NCBI GenBank assembly: GCA_905216175.1
Contig: CAJMSV010000002.1
Coordinates: 1 to 64,000, forward strand
Direction of reading: 5' to 3'
DNA length: 64,000 nucleotides
Source of the DNA: an uncultured bacterium
Lineage (GTDB): Bacteria; Actinomycetota; Coriobacteriia; Coriobacteriales; Coriobacteriaceae
A program made the position numbers and the translations under genes. Below are positions 40,452 to 48,775 of this stretch, in pieces. The notes below the pieces were generated by a model. That model was not told the origin of the DNA. It worked only from the letters and a program-made list of their open reading frames with translations, and ran no database searches. Every line of letters starts with the position of its first letter. Position 1 is the first letter of the stretch.

Positions 40452-41537
40452 TTACGCAAACAGGCCGTAGATGCTGATGTTGGCCTTGGCGTAGAGGCCG
40501 TTAGCATACTCGGTCCACTTGGAGCTGGCGCTCGAAGCCTGCGAAGAGTACTGCTGGTAAGCAGTGTAGTAGGCGGTCATGGCCTGCTTATAGGTGGCGC
40601 TATCGGCCGTAAAGGCATCGTCGGCAAAGGCCTTAGCGTAGGTGCCGTTCTCGTCCTTCCAGGTACCCTTCGAGCTATCCCACTCGTCGCCGGCAAGGTT
40701 GACGATGTAGTCGGCGTAATCCTTGCTCGCGGTGTCCTCATTGCCGTCAGAAGGCTCGGTCGGAGCGGTCGGCATGCTTGCGGAGCTATCGCCCACCTTC
40801 TTCTTGTAGAGCTTCTGCAGCGTCGCGGACTGGCGGACGATCTGTTTGGCCTGGTCCTTGGACACGCCATACTGCGTGGCCATGGTCTTGTAGTCCGAAG
40901 TACCGATGGAATCCTCGGCGTACTGCTTCATTTCCTTGGAAGAGACGGCAATGCCCTCGTCCTCGGCAGCGTCGAGCAGGATCTTGTTGCGCACGTAGGA
41001 CAGGATGACGTCGGCAGAAGGAGCGGTGTAGTTGCCATCGCTATCCTTGACGGTGTCGAGGCTGTACTGGCTCTCGATGGCCTCGCGCGCGGTGATGTCG
41101 CTCTTCTTGCCGTTGTAGCTGTAGCTTGCCACGGTCGAATCGAGCTGGTCCTCGGTGAGGGTCGCCGAGCCGACGCCCTTGCCGCCAAAACCACCGTTGC
41201 CGATAAAGAAGCCGACCACAGCAGCGATCACGATAGCGACCACAAAGGCGGCAATCATCGTCTTCTTGTGCTTGCAAGCGTGGTCGTCCACGTCGGAGTC
41301 GTCGTCCTCGTCCTGCTCCTCGGACATGAGGTTCTCGTCGGCGGCATCCGCGGCAATCTGAGCCTCCAGACGGGCGTCTTCCTCCTCGGCAGTCGTGCCG
41401 GCAGCAATGTGCTCGGCAGACGTACCGGTGACCAGATCGATCTTCTCGTCCTCGTCACCGTCGGGGCCTTCGCCGCGCTCGATGATCTGAATGCCGTCGA
41501 TCTCGTCCTTCTCGTCCTTCTTTTGAATCAGACCCAT
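40452..41537 (-). CDS. SurA/PrsA-like membrane-anchored protein
   Basis: Protein of 361 residues. The first 90 are acidic and cytoplasmic (many Glu/Asp; basic HACKHKK before the membrane). One membrane segment lies at about 93-113 (TMIAAFVVAIVIAAVVGFFI). The exterior part (about 125-361) contains a SurA-N-like helical region (ILSYVRNKILLDAAEDEGIAVSSKEMKQYAEDSI). No rotamase domain is apparent. It may act as an extracytoplasmic chaperone. The cytoplasmic tail is unusual for this family. Confidence 0.6.
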   Translation of the reverse strand: MGLIQKKDEKDEIDGIQIIERGEGPDGDEDEKIDLVTGTSAEHIAAGTTAEEEDARLEAQIAADAADENLMSEEQDEDDDSDVDDHACKHKKTMIAAFVVAIVIAAVVGFFIGNGGFGGKGVGSATLTEDQLDSTVASYSYNGKKSDITAREAIESQYSLDTVKDSDGNYTAPSADVILSYVRNKILLDAAEDEGIAVSSKEMKQYAEDSIGTSDYKTMATQYGVSKDQAKQIVRQSATLQKLYKKKVGDSSASMPTAPTEPSDGNEDTASKDYADYIVNLAGDEWDSSKGTWKDENGTYAKAFADDAFTADSATYKQAMTAYYTAYQQYSSQASSASSKWTEYANGLYAKANISIYGLFA

Positions 41538-41571
41538 ATCGGTTACTCCTTGTTAGGAAACATAGTCCTCA

Positions 41572-41603
41572 ATAGAATACGCCCGACAGAGCGCCGGGCG
41601 TAT
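41572..41603 (-). terminator. Terminator after the isocitrate-dehydrogenase-family gene
   Basis: ATACGCCCG pairs with CGGGCGTAT; on the minus strand TCTATT follows. Confidence 0.55.
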
Positions 41604-41663
41604 TGATTCTTAGGTTATACGCAAACACTTAAGTACAATTTAGGCGTTTGCAGCGTGCATGCC

Positions 41664-42749
41664 TTAGACCAGGTGCGCGATAACGGCATCGGCAAAGGCC
41701 TGCGTGCCCACAGCGCCCTCAACGGAGCCAGTCTGGGCACGACGCACGTCACCGGTAACTTGCTCGCCCTCGTCGAGCGTGGCGGACACGGCGGCGCGGA
41801 TACGATTGGCCGCATCGTTCTCACCCAGATGATCGAGCATCATAGCCGCAGACAGAATCTCGGCCGTGGGGTTGGCGATATCCTGGCCCGCGATATCGGG
41901 CGCGGAGCCGTGCGTAGCCTCAAAGATGGCGCAATCGGCACCAATGTTGGAGCCGGGGGCCATGCCCAGACCGCCCACCAGGCCGGCGCACAGATCGCTC
42001 ACGATGTCGCCGTACAGGTTGGGCAGCACCAGGACATCGAAGTCATTGGGGTTCTGGACCAGGCCCATGCAGGTGGCGTCGACGATCTTGTCGTTGAACT
42101 CGATATCGGGATAGTCGGCGGCCACCTCGCGCGCCACGCGCAGGAACAGGCCGTCGGTCGCCTTCATGATGTTGGCCTTGTGCACGGCCGTCACCTTTTT
42201 ACGGCCACAGCGGCGGGCATACTCAAAGGCATACTCCACAATGCGGCGGCTCTTGGCGATGGAGATGGGCTTGATCGAGATGGCGGAATCGGCGGCGAAG
42301 GTCTTCTGACCCGAGCGCTCGACAAGCTGCGAGAGCTCCTCGACCTCGGCAGCGCCCTCATCGAACTCGATGCCGGCGTAGAGGTCCTCGGTGTTCTCGC
42401 GCACGATGACCAGGTCGACATCGCAGAAGCGCGAGCCGTCGCCCGGCTGCGACAGGCAGGGGCGCACACAAGCATACAGGTCGAAGTGCTTGCGAAGGGC
42501 AACGTTAACGCTGCGGAAACCCGTGCCGACCGGCGTGGTGATGGGACCCTTGATGGCAACCTTGGTCTCGGCGACCGCATCGAGCACGTGCTGGGGCAGC
42601 GGCGTGTCAAACTCGTCCATGACGCCGGCACCGGCCTCCTGGACATTCCAATTGATCTGGACACCGGTGGCCTCGACCACGCGGCGCATGGCCTGCGTAA
42701 TCTCGGGACCGATACCGTCACCGGGAATCAGGACTACATCGTGCGCCAT
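41664..42749 (-). CDS. Isocitrate/isopropylmalate dehydrogenase family, probably NAD-type isocitrate dehydrogenase
   Basis: Protein of 361 residues of the IDH/IMDH superfamily. [26 protein letters not shown], the metal-ligand region [16 protein letters not shown] and [23 protein letters not shown] are present, as is [17 protein letters not shown]. The [11 protein letters not shown] motif favours isocitrate over isopropylmalate, and no leu genes are near. It oxidatively decarboxylates isocitrate to 2-oxoglutarate for glutamate synthesis. GAGGAG precedes the ATG. It lies 6 nt downstream of the HEAT-like gene. Confidence 0.83.
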   Translation of the reverse strand: MAHDVVLIPGDGIGPEITQAMRRVVEATGVQINWNVQEAGAGVMDEFDTPLPQHVLDAVAETKVAIKGPITTPVGTGFRSVNVALRKHFDLYACVRPCLSQPGDGSRFCDVDLVIVRENTEDLYAGIEFDEGAAEVEELSQLVERSGQKTFAADSAISIKPISIAKSRRIVEYAFEYARRCGRKKVTAVHKANIMKATDGLFLRVAREVAADYPDIEFNDKIVDATCMGLVQNPNDFDVLVLPNLYGDIVSDLCAGLVGGLGMAPGSNIGADCAIFEATHGSAPDIAGQDIANPTAEILSAAMMLDHLGENDAANRIRAAVSATLDEGEQVTGDVRRAQTGSVEGAVGTQAFADAVIAHLV

Positions 42750-42755
42750 AATCTG

Positions 42756-43454
42756 TTACTCCTCGTCTTCGGCGGCGTCAGATTTTTTAACGCTAGCACG
42801 CTTCTTCTTTTTGGAGAGATCCAGGCCAAAACGTTTAACAAGCATTTCGCAAATCTCGCTCGAACGGGCCTTGAGATAGCTGCCCTTGCCGTTCTCGGCG
42901 TCGAACTTAAGGCGCAGCGCGAGCTTCTCGGCAACCTCAGCGTCGATCTCGCCCTGGCAAAACTCGTACAGGCAACCGAGCATGTCGCGATACTCGAGGT
43001 CGCCGTGGTAGCACTGGATGGCCTCGTCCAGGATGGGCCAAGCCTCGCGCGAACGCTCGACGCTCGTGGCACCCCACACGCACAGCAGGCGGAAGGCGGC
43101 ATAGCGCAGCGTGGAGGAGATCTCGTCGAACAGCGCAGTCTCGGCGCCCTCAAAGGCATCGCCCAGCTGCTCGGGGCAGGTGGTAGCGAGCGCCGTCAGG
43201 GCATCGAGGGCCTCCCAGCGGGTCTGAGCCTCGGGGCGGTCGAGAGCCTCGATCAGCGCGGGCACGCAGGGCACGACGCGCTGCGGATCGCGCTCGGCAA
43301 GCAGGTGCAGCACGCGGGCGGCAAACTGGCGGATGCGTCGCGTGGGGCAGCCGAGCTCCTTGACCAGGCGGTCGACGGCGTTCTCGTTCTCCTCTGCCAG
43401 CTGAAGCTGTGCCAGCTCCTCGTCGGTGAGCTGTTCGTCTTTGTTTTCTGCCAT
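42756..43454 (-). CDS. HEAT-repeat-like protein
   Basis: Acidic, helical protein of 232 residues. Residues about 30-140 read as repeated helix pairs (RRIRQFAARVLHLLAE, VPALIEALDRPEAQTRWEALDALTALA, FDEISSTLRYAAFRLLCVWG) like HEAT or Armadillo repeats. The C-terminus is Lys-rich, then acidic. No catalytic motif or membrane segment is seen. It is probably a scaffold. It is followed closely by the dehydrogenase gene and preceded by a membrane-protein gene after 15 nt, so the three may form an operon. Confidence 0.65.
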   Translation of the reverse strand: MAENKDEQLTDEELAQLQLAEENENAVDRLVKELGCPTRRIRQFAARVLHLLAERDPQRVVPCVPALIEALDRPEAQTRWEALDALTALATTCPEQLGDAFEGAETALFDEISSTLRYAAFRLLCVWGATSVERSREAWPILDEAIQCYHGDLEYRDMLGCLYEFCQGEIDAEVAEKLALRLKFDAENGKGSYLKARSSEICEMLVKRFGLDLSKKKKRASVKKSDAAEDEE

Positions 43455-43469
43455 AGTTACCTCTTCTTA

Positions 43470-43898
43470 CTATTTCTTAGCGTGCTTGCCAGCACCCTTG
43501 CTGTCATCGGTGACCGAGATGAGCTGTCGGTCGGCCGCGCCATTGCGACGCGCACGGCGGCGTTCCTCAGCGTCGCCCGCGTCGGCGGCGGCGCGGTGTG
43601 CCTTGTTGACGTTAAAGACCTCGTCGTGCTTGCGCCACGGACCGACGGACTCGCCAAAGCTCATCTTAAGACCGGCGATAAAGCCGCCGAGCCAGCCGAT
43701 CGGCGCAAACTGCACCAGCGGGAACAACGAGAACACCCAGGTCAGCAGGACGACTGCCGCCGCTCCCGCAAAGTTGGCAATCCAGTAGTCGCGCTTGGTG
43801 ATGACACGCTTTTCGCACGCCCACTGGCCGCACAAAAAGCCAATGTAGATCGCGAAGAGAAAGAGCACCAGCGCAAGCACCACGAACGTCCAGCTCAT
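43470..43898 (-). CDS. Small membrane protein of unknown function
   Basis: Protein of 142 residues from the ATG at 43898 (GGGGAG upstream). Hydrophobic segments lie at about 3-22 (WTFVVLALVLFLFAIYIGFL) and 42-62 (FAGAAAVVLLTWVFSLFPL), with a third shorter one near 68-80. The C-terminal 60 residues are charged and Arg/Ala-rich, probably cytoplasmic. No family recognised. It starts 6 nt after the dehydrogenase gene ends. Confidence 0.6.
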   Translation of the reverse strand: MSWTFVVLALVLFLFAIYIGFLCGQWACEKRVITKRDYWIANFAGAAAVVLLTWVFSLFPLVQFAPIGWLGGFIAGLKMSFGESVGPWRKHDEVFNVNKAHRAAADAGDAEERRRARRNGAADRQLISVTDDSKGAGKHAKK

Positions 43899-43903
43899 GG
43901 GCG

Positions 43904-44983
43904 CTACTCCCCGTGATGGTGGCCGCAGCAGCACTCGTGGCCGTCGTCATGGCCGTGGCCGCCGCAGCACTCGTGGTCCTCGCCATGGTGGTGGCCGCAA
44001 CCGCACTCATGGTCGTCGCCGTGCTCGCCGCAACCGCAGCCTTCCTCGTGAGCGCCATGCTCCTCGGGACGATACTGCGACCAGTCCAGACCGGCGGCGA
44101 TGGCGTCGGCCTCCTCCTTGTAGAGTACCGTGATGGCCTGGGTGCCCAGCTTGGCACCACCGATGGCGTCGAGCATGTCGTAGAGCGTAAAGGCCACGTC
44201 GGCGCCGGGCAGCGCAAGCTCGCGGTCGTCGGCATAGGCGAGCGCCAAGCGCAGGTCCTTGATGAAGTGCTCGACCATAAAGCCGGGCTTGTAGTCGCCG
44301 TCGAGCGCCTTGGGCGCCAGGCTCTCCATAGCGCCGGACTTGCCGGTGCCGCCCAGGATCATCTGACGGGTCTTCTCCAGGTCAAGGCCGCTCAGCTCGG
44401 CAAATGCCATGGCGTCTGCCATGCCGACCATGCAGGCGCCCAGCGACACCTGGTTGGCGAGCTTAGCAGCCTGGCCCTTGCCGGCGCCGTCGAAGCAGCA
44501 GATGGTTGCCGCGAAGGTGGCAAGGATGTCGCGGACCGGCGCGATGTCGTTCTCGGTGGCGCCCACGATAGCCGTAAGCGTGCCGGCGATAGCACCCGAC
44601 TCGCCGCCGGTGACGGGGCAGTCAAACGCCATGCGACCAGAAACCTGGGCGGCCTCGGCAATGTCACGGGCGAGCTCGGGCGAGCTCGTGGTGAGGTCGA
44701 TCAGGACCGCGCCGGGCTTAGTGCACGCGAGCAGGCCGTCGCCCGCCAGGTAGAGCTCCTCGACCTCGGAGGGATAGCCCACCATGGTAAAAACGACATC
44801 GGCGTTAGCCACGGCATCGGCCGGCGTATCGGCCCAAGCGGCACCGCGCTCGATAAGCGCGGCAGCCTTGGACTTGGTGCGGTTGTTGACCGTGACGGGA
44901 TAGCCGGCATCCAGGATGTGACCGGCGATGGGGGCACCCATGATTCCGGTGCCGATAAATGCGACGGAGAGCTTGTTTGCCAT
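43904..44983 (-). CDS. Beta-hydroxyacid dehydrogenase (GarR/HIBADH family) with Cys/His-rich tail
   Basis: NAD(P)-dependent dehydrogenase of 359 residues. The Rossmann motif (VAFIGTGIMGAPIAGHILDAGY), the substrate-binding CPVTGGESGA and the catalytic-Lys region GKGQAAKLANQ make residues 1-300 a standard 2-hydroxy-3-oxopropionate / 3-hydroxyisobutyrate dehydrogenase. The last 53 residues are additional and contain about 14 His and 9 Cys in HHH, CC and CGCG clusters between Gly, Glu and Asp. The tail looks like a metal-binding or storage domain, for instance for nickel or zinc. Its substrate is not determinable. Confidence 0.8.
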   Translation of the reverse strand: MANKLSVAFIGTGIMGAPIAGHILDAGYPVTVNNRTKSKAAALIERGAAWADTPADAVANADVVFTMVGYPSEVEELYLAGDGLLACTKPGAVLIDLTTSSPELARDIAEAAQVSGRMAFDCPVTGGESGAIAGTLTAIVGATENDIAPVRDILATFAATICCFDGAGKGQAAKLANQVSLGACMVGMADAMAFAELSGLDLEKTRQMILGGTGKSGAMESLAPKALDGDYKPGFMVEHFIKDLRLALAYADDRELALPGADVAFTLYDMLDAIGGAKLGTQAITVLYKEEADAIAAGLDWSQYRPEEHGAHEEGCGCGEHGDDHECGCGHHHGEDHECCGGHGHDDGHECCCGHHHGE

Positions 44984-45081
44984 GAAACCTTTCCTTTTGG
45001 GTTGGGTGTTATTACCAGGTTGAATACTCGGTGCCAGCGTTTGGGCTGTGAGTCGAGGGCGATTACGGACGCAGCGCTTGC

Positions 45082-46035
45082 CTACTGGCCGCGCACGCGG
45101 CGGGCGATGCGGTCGGAAAGCGACGCCTTGTCGGCGCGGTTCTTACCCCAAAACGCGCAGGCCACCATGCCGGGGCCCACGTGCGAGCCGATGGTGGGGC
45201 CCACGGAGCTGCGAATGATCGTGACGTCGGCGCAGCCCTCCTCCTTGCGGATGGCGGCTTCGAGCCAGTCACCGTCCTTTTCGGCATCGGCCGTCATGAT
45301 GGCGATGGGCATGGTGCGGTCGGGCACGTAGTTCTCGCGGAACGACTTGAGGATGGACTTGAGCGCCTTCTTGCGGCCGCGGTTGACACCGATCAGCGAC
45401 AGCGAGCCGGCAAGGTCGTAGGAGAGTTCGGGCTTGACATCGAGCTTTGCCGTGAGCTGAGCCGCCGCGGGCGGAATGCGGCCGCCGGCAGCCAGTGCGT
45501 CGAAGCTCTCGAGCGTAAAGTAGCCGTGGACGTAGGTCTTTGCCTCGTTTGCCCAATCGACCAGCTGCTTGGCGGTCAGTCCCGCCGAACGCTGACGCAC
45601 GGCCTCGAGCGCCAAGAGCGCGCCGGTCGCGCAGGGCAACGCGTTGTCGACCACGTACAGCTCAAAGTTGGGATACTCGGCACGCACGGCGTCCGCCGCC
45701 TGACACGCGGAGTTGTAGCTCGACGACAACGCCGAGGTAAAGCACAGGTAGACCGTGGGCGTGCCCTCTTTGGCGCACTCGGTAAAGAACTCGATATAGC
45801 GACCGAGCGACACAGCCGAGGTGGACACGCGGGCACCGGCGCGCATGCGGTCGTAAAACTCCTTGGGTGTGATGCTCGACCAGATGTCATCCGTGCGTTC
45901 CTCGCCATCGATAATGAAGGGGAAACCCAGGATATCGACATCGAGGTTCGCGGCGACCTCGGGGCTAAAGTCGCAGCAGGTATCGACGACGATGCGGCAA
46001 CGGTCCGAATGACCGGCGGATGCGGCCTTGTCCAT
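45082..46035 (-). CDS. DegV-family fatty-acid-binding protein
   Basis: Protein of 317 residues of the DegV family, which binds a long-chain fatty acid and in Firmicutes supplies FakA kinase. The typical start (RIVVDTCCDFSPEVAANLDVDILGFPFIIDGEE), the STSAVSLGRY motif and the C-terminal SSVGPTIGSHVGPGMVACAFWG are visible. The ATG at 46035 follows AAGGAG by 8 nt; a TTG one codon upstream is less likely. No FakA gene is in the window. Confidence 0.88.
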   Translation of the reverse strand: MDKAASAGHSDRCRIVVDTCCDFSPEVAANLDVDILGFPFIIDGEERTDDIWSSITPKEFYDRMRAGARVSTSAVSLGRYIEFFTECAKEGTPTVYLCFTSALSSSYNSACQAADAVRAEYPNFELYVVDNALPCATGALLALEAVRQRSAGLTAKQLVDWANEAKTYVHGYFTLESFDALAAGGRIPPAAAQLTAKLDVKPELSYDLAGSLSLIGVNRGRKKALKSILKSFRENYVPDRTMPIAIMTADAEKDGDWLEAAIRKEEGCADVTIIRSSVGPTIGSHVGPGMVACAFWGKNRADKASLSDRIARRVRGQ

Positions 46036-46053
46036 CAAAGCGACTCCTTACGT

Positions 46054-46085
46054 AAAAAGGCGGCCACCCGCATGGGATGGCCGCC
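46054..46085 (-). terminator. Terminator after hpf
   Basis: GGCGGCCA and TGGCCGCC pair; TTTTTACG follows on the minus strand. Confidence 0.8.
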
Positions 46086-46114
46086 AACCGTTAACTCATG
46101 CAAGTTAACGTATT

Positions 46115-46699
46115 TTACTCGTCAAGTGTTTCGATGCGGGGCTTGATGATGCCATATCCACCATTCTTACGGTGATACACCACATTGATAAGGCCGGTCG
46201 TCGCGTTCTCGAACACGTAGAAGTCGTGACCGAGCAGATCGGTCTGCACCAGCGCCTGCTCCTCAGTCATCGGGGTGACGTCGATAACCTTCTCGCGGAC
46301 GAGCAGGTCGTCCTCTTCCTCGGGCAGCAGCAGGTCGGCCAGATCCTCGACGCGCTCGACCGGCGCAACATCCGCGGCGCTGGCACCGCCCTGGCGGTTG
46401 TCCACGACCTTGGTCTTGAACTTGCGCAGCTGGCGGGTGACCTTATCGGCGGAGAGGTCGATGGCGGCGTACATATCTGCACCGTGCTCGGCAACGCGAA
46501 TCACCGAACCGCGGGCACGAACCGTGACCTCGACGATTGCCGGGTTGGGATTCGAGGGGTTCTTCTCATAGCGAAGTACAACGTCGACCGTCATGGGCTC
46601 GATATCGAAAACCTTGAGCGCCTCGCCGATCTTCTCATCCACATGCGCACGCAGAGCATCGGTTACCGTCGTCTTGCGTCCAGAAACCTTGATATCCAT
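46115..46699 (-). CDS. hpf: Ribosome hibernation promoting factor, long form
   Basis: Protein of 194 residues. The N-terminal S30AE domain (about 1-100, MDIKVSGRKTTVTDALRAHVDEKI) binds the small subunit. The C-terminal domain (about 135-194, TPMTEEQALVQTDLLGHDFYVFENATTGLINVVYHRKNGGYGIIKP) dimerises ribosomes into 100S particles. The start at 46699 follows GGAG. Its promoter is presumably in the 317-bp gap 46700-47016, where only the next terminator is otherwise seen. Confidence 0.93.
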   Translation of the reverse strand: MDIKVSGRKTTVTDALRAHVDEKIGEALKVFDIEPMTVDVVLRYEKNPSNPNPAIVEVTVRARGSVIRVAEHGADMYAAIDLSADKVTRQLRKFKTKVVDNRQGGASAADVAPVERVEDLADLLLPEEEDDLLVREKVIDVTPMTEEQALVQTDLLGHDFYVFENATTGLINVVYHRKNGGYGIIKPRIETLDE

Positions 46700-46916
46700 A
46701 CGTGGCTCCAATCTGCCTCGGGGACTTACTGTACTGGCTATGTACCCATTGCCGTGCATTTAATCACGCGGATTCCTAAAGACCCGAATAACGATTGCTT
46801 GATACCGCATACCGAAGTCTCGTACTTTTCCATGGCAAAGTGCGCTATAGGAGGGAGCCGACAGATTTGTATTTGGTCCCGAAAATTGCCTTTGACCTGC
46901 TGGTTTTATAGGGATG

Positions 46917-46950
46917 AAAAAGCCGGGCTCCCCTATTGGGGAAGCCCGGC
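46917..46950 (-). terminator. Terminator of the solute-binding lipoprotein gene
   Basis: GCCGGGCTTCCCC pairs with GGGGAGCCCGGC and TTTTTC follows on the minus strand. Confidence 0.85.
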
Positions 46951-47016
46951 AGTGCGTGTTGAAACCGTGAAGAAGTATCCTTTCCAACGTACAGGAGACA
47001 CCACCCCTAGCAATAA

Positions 47017-48024
47017 CTAGCTATTGAGTTTGTTAATGTCGTCGTCGGTGATGGTGCCTTCCTGGCTGGACGATTTGTCCTCGGAGGATGCGGTCTCATT
47101 GTTGGAATCGGAAGACTCGCTGCCGGAGGACGTGGTCTCACTGGACTCAGAGTCGCCCGGTTGCACGTTAGCGCCCGAAACCGTCTTAGTGGTGAGGTCG
47201 TAGGGCATCCTGCCATACCAGACGCAGTGAACTGCCTCGAGCGTACCGTCGACCGTGATGTCGTCGAGGGCATCGCTCACGGCACGGCACAGTTCGTCAT
47301 TGGACGAGAGGCCCGCAACACCAAGCGTCGAGGGCGCCTCGAGCGCGCCGACATAGGAGACCTCGCTCATCAGGCGTGCAAGGTAGCCGCCGGCCGTGGA
47401 GTCGCAGATCACATAGTCGACCTCTCCGGACTCGAGCGCCTCAAAGCACTCGTTGATGTTGGAGTAGGTCTTTTGGTTGGCGGTAATGCTCTGCTTGGCA
47501 AGCGCCTCCTGCGAGGCCGAGGACATCTGGACACCCAGGGTAGACGTGTTAAGGGTATCGGTGGAAACGCTTAGCGACCCACCATCGCTGGTTTTACCGA
47601 ACACAGAAGCGGCATCGTACAGGCAGGTGCCGAGCGAGCTAACGTCCCCGTCTGTGGAGTTGATCTCGCCGATAAAGACATCAGCCTTTTTGTCGCCGAG
47701 CGCGGAACCTGCCGAGGACGCATCGACAAAGGCGACCTTAAGGCCCATGCGGCTTGCGAGGGCGCGGGCGACGTCAACCGCATACCCCGTGAGCTCGCCG
47801 TCGGCGCCCTGCATGGCCTGCGGAGCATCGGAAGTATCGAGGGCGACCGTCAGGGTTCCGGGAGTGACCAGGGCATCGTCCGACACCGCCGGCGTGACGG
47901 TCTCGTACTCGATCTGGTCGATCGTGGGAGTCGTGAACGTAGACAGCGGGTTGAACGCGCATCCGCTCAGGCCCAAAACGGCGATGACCGCTGCGGTCCC
48001 AGCACCTAACCGAGCCGCGTGCAT
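47017..48024 (-). CDS. Solute-binding lipoprotein, amino-acid ABC type (SBP_bac_3)
   Basis: Lipoprotein of about 335 residues. A signal peptide ends in a lipobox (VLGLSGC, Cys near residue 22). The bilobal binding-protein domain is recognisable from LTVALDTSDAPQAM, ADGELTGYAVDVARALASRMGLKVAFVDAS and VDYVICDSTAGGYLAR. The last 55 residues are Ser/Glu-rich and disordered. I prefer the ATG at 48024 (GAGGGG 7 nt upstream) over the ATG at 48042. No permease or ATPase gene is adjacent, so it may serve a remote transporter or act as a sensor. Confidence 0.78.
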   Translation of the reverse strand: MHAARLGAGTAAVIAVLGLSGCAFNPLSTFTTPTIDQIEYETVTPAVSDDALVTPGTLTVALDTSDAPQAMQGADGELTGYAVDVARALASRMGLKVAFVDASSAGSALGDKKADVFIGEINSTDGDVSSLGTCLYDAASVFGKTSDGGSLSVSTDTLNTSTLGVQMSSASQEALAKQSITANQKTYSNINECFEALESGEVDYVICDSTAGGYLARLMSEVSYVGALEAPSTLGVAGLSSNDELCRAVSDALDDITVDGTLEAVHCVWYGRMPYDLTTKTVSGANVQPGDSESSETTSSGSESSDSNNETASSEDKSSSQEGTITDDDINKLNS

Positions 48025-48373
48025 CAAGCTGCCCCTCACCATGTCCGCTACCCTGCCTTCTGTGTCGTATACGATCCGTGCCCTGCACGGGATATCGGGT
48101 TGTTCCCACCAGCTGACCTGGTATTTGACCCCACACTTGCGCACCGGGGTGTTTGCTCGGGAGGCCGCAGCCACCTTCACGACTGGCCCGCTCGCCCGCG
48201 AGGCGGTATTGCCCCAAAGAAAGTAGAACGGACGGTGCGGCTTACATCTAGGACGCGCCATGATCGCGCCGCGCGCACGCGGTCGCTTACGTGGATCCCT
48301 TTGACCGCGTCTGTCTTGGACTAGGACGGGCATTTCGTCCGTCCGCAACCACAGCCTGGTAGGAACGAAGCGC

Positions 48374-48402
48374 ATTATAGCTAAGTTCAAGCTAAAGTTT
48401 AA
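48374..48402 (-). promoter_or_regulatory. Strong promoter with a 330-nt leader
   Basis: TATAAT (48379-48374) and TTAAAC (48402-48397), 17 bp apart, face the lipoprotein gene. The start codon lies about 325-345 nt downstream of the predicted start point. The leader is GC-rich and open in the frame of the gene (Arg-rich reading), but no riboswitch class is recognised. Confidence 0.5.
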
Positions 48403-48478
48403 GGTTAGGGGCGTCATTCGCATCGCGAGTACAGATTTCGCAGGTCGAAGCGGGCCGTTCGTGGCCCCGTGAAGCCCA

Positions 48479-48522
48479 GAGCTCCCCTGCGGGGAGCTCC
48501 GGGGCACCCGTCTCAGGGTGCC
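48479..48522. repeat. Two adjacent perfect hairpins
   Basis: GAGCTCCCC/GGGGAGCTC (48479-48499) and GGCACCC/GGGTGCC (48503-48522) stand side by side between the lipoprotein promoter and the MITE-like element. Confidence 0.5.
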
Positions 48523-48523
48523 G

Positions 48524-48745
48524 TGTGCAAAAAACGGCAAATATGAGTACTGTTACCAATTTAGTAGCAGCGTATTACCGCCTCACAAGCCCTTTTTGAG
48601 TTCCGCACAGCCTGCTTGGCGCCAAGATATTCCACATTCGTTTATTATCTCTTCGCTGAATCCAGATTATCGGCCCAAGTTTCTTTGTTTTTGCTGTCAC
48701 TAATCTAGTAACAGTACTCATATTTGCCGTTTTTTGCACAGAGCA
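48524..48745. mobile_element. MITE-like element with about 46-bp inverted ends
   Basis: The left end (48524-48571) and right end (48692-48745) share TGCAAAAAACGGCAAATATG and AGTACTGTTAC in opposite orientation, followed by a small internal hairpin CTGTTAC..GTAGCAG. About 120 non-coding bases lie between. One end recurs alone at 63056-63105. There is no transposase. The gap 48043-48775 contains no supported gene. Confidence 0.5.
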
Positions 48746-48775
48746 TATAAACAGACCCCCTATAAAGCCATAGTT

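Noticed and set aside
41655..43916. 753-codon plus-strand frame opposite the dehydrogenase, HEAT-like and membrane genes
   Set aside because: The three minus-strand genes have ribosome sites and family motifs; the plus-strand translation has none.
48060..48330. Arg-rich in-frame extension of the lipoprotein as part of the coding sequence
   Set aside because: It would bury the signal peptide and lipobox far from the N-terminus; the reading lacks any family features.
48060..48400. Leader as 6S, SRP, RNase P or tmRNA
   Set aside because: None of the conserved core sequences of these RNAs is present.
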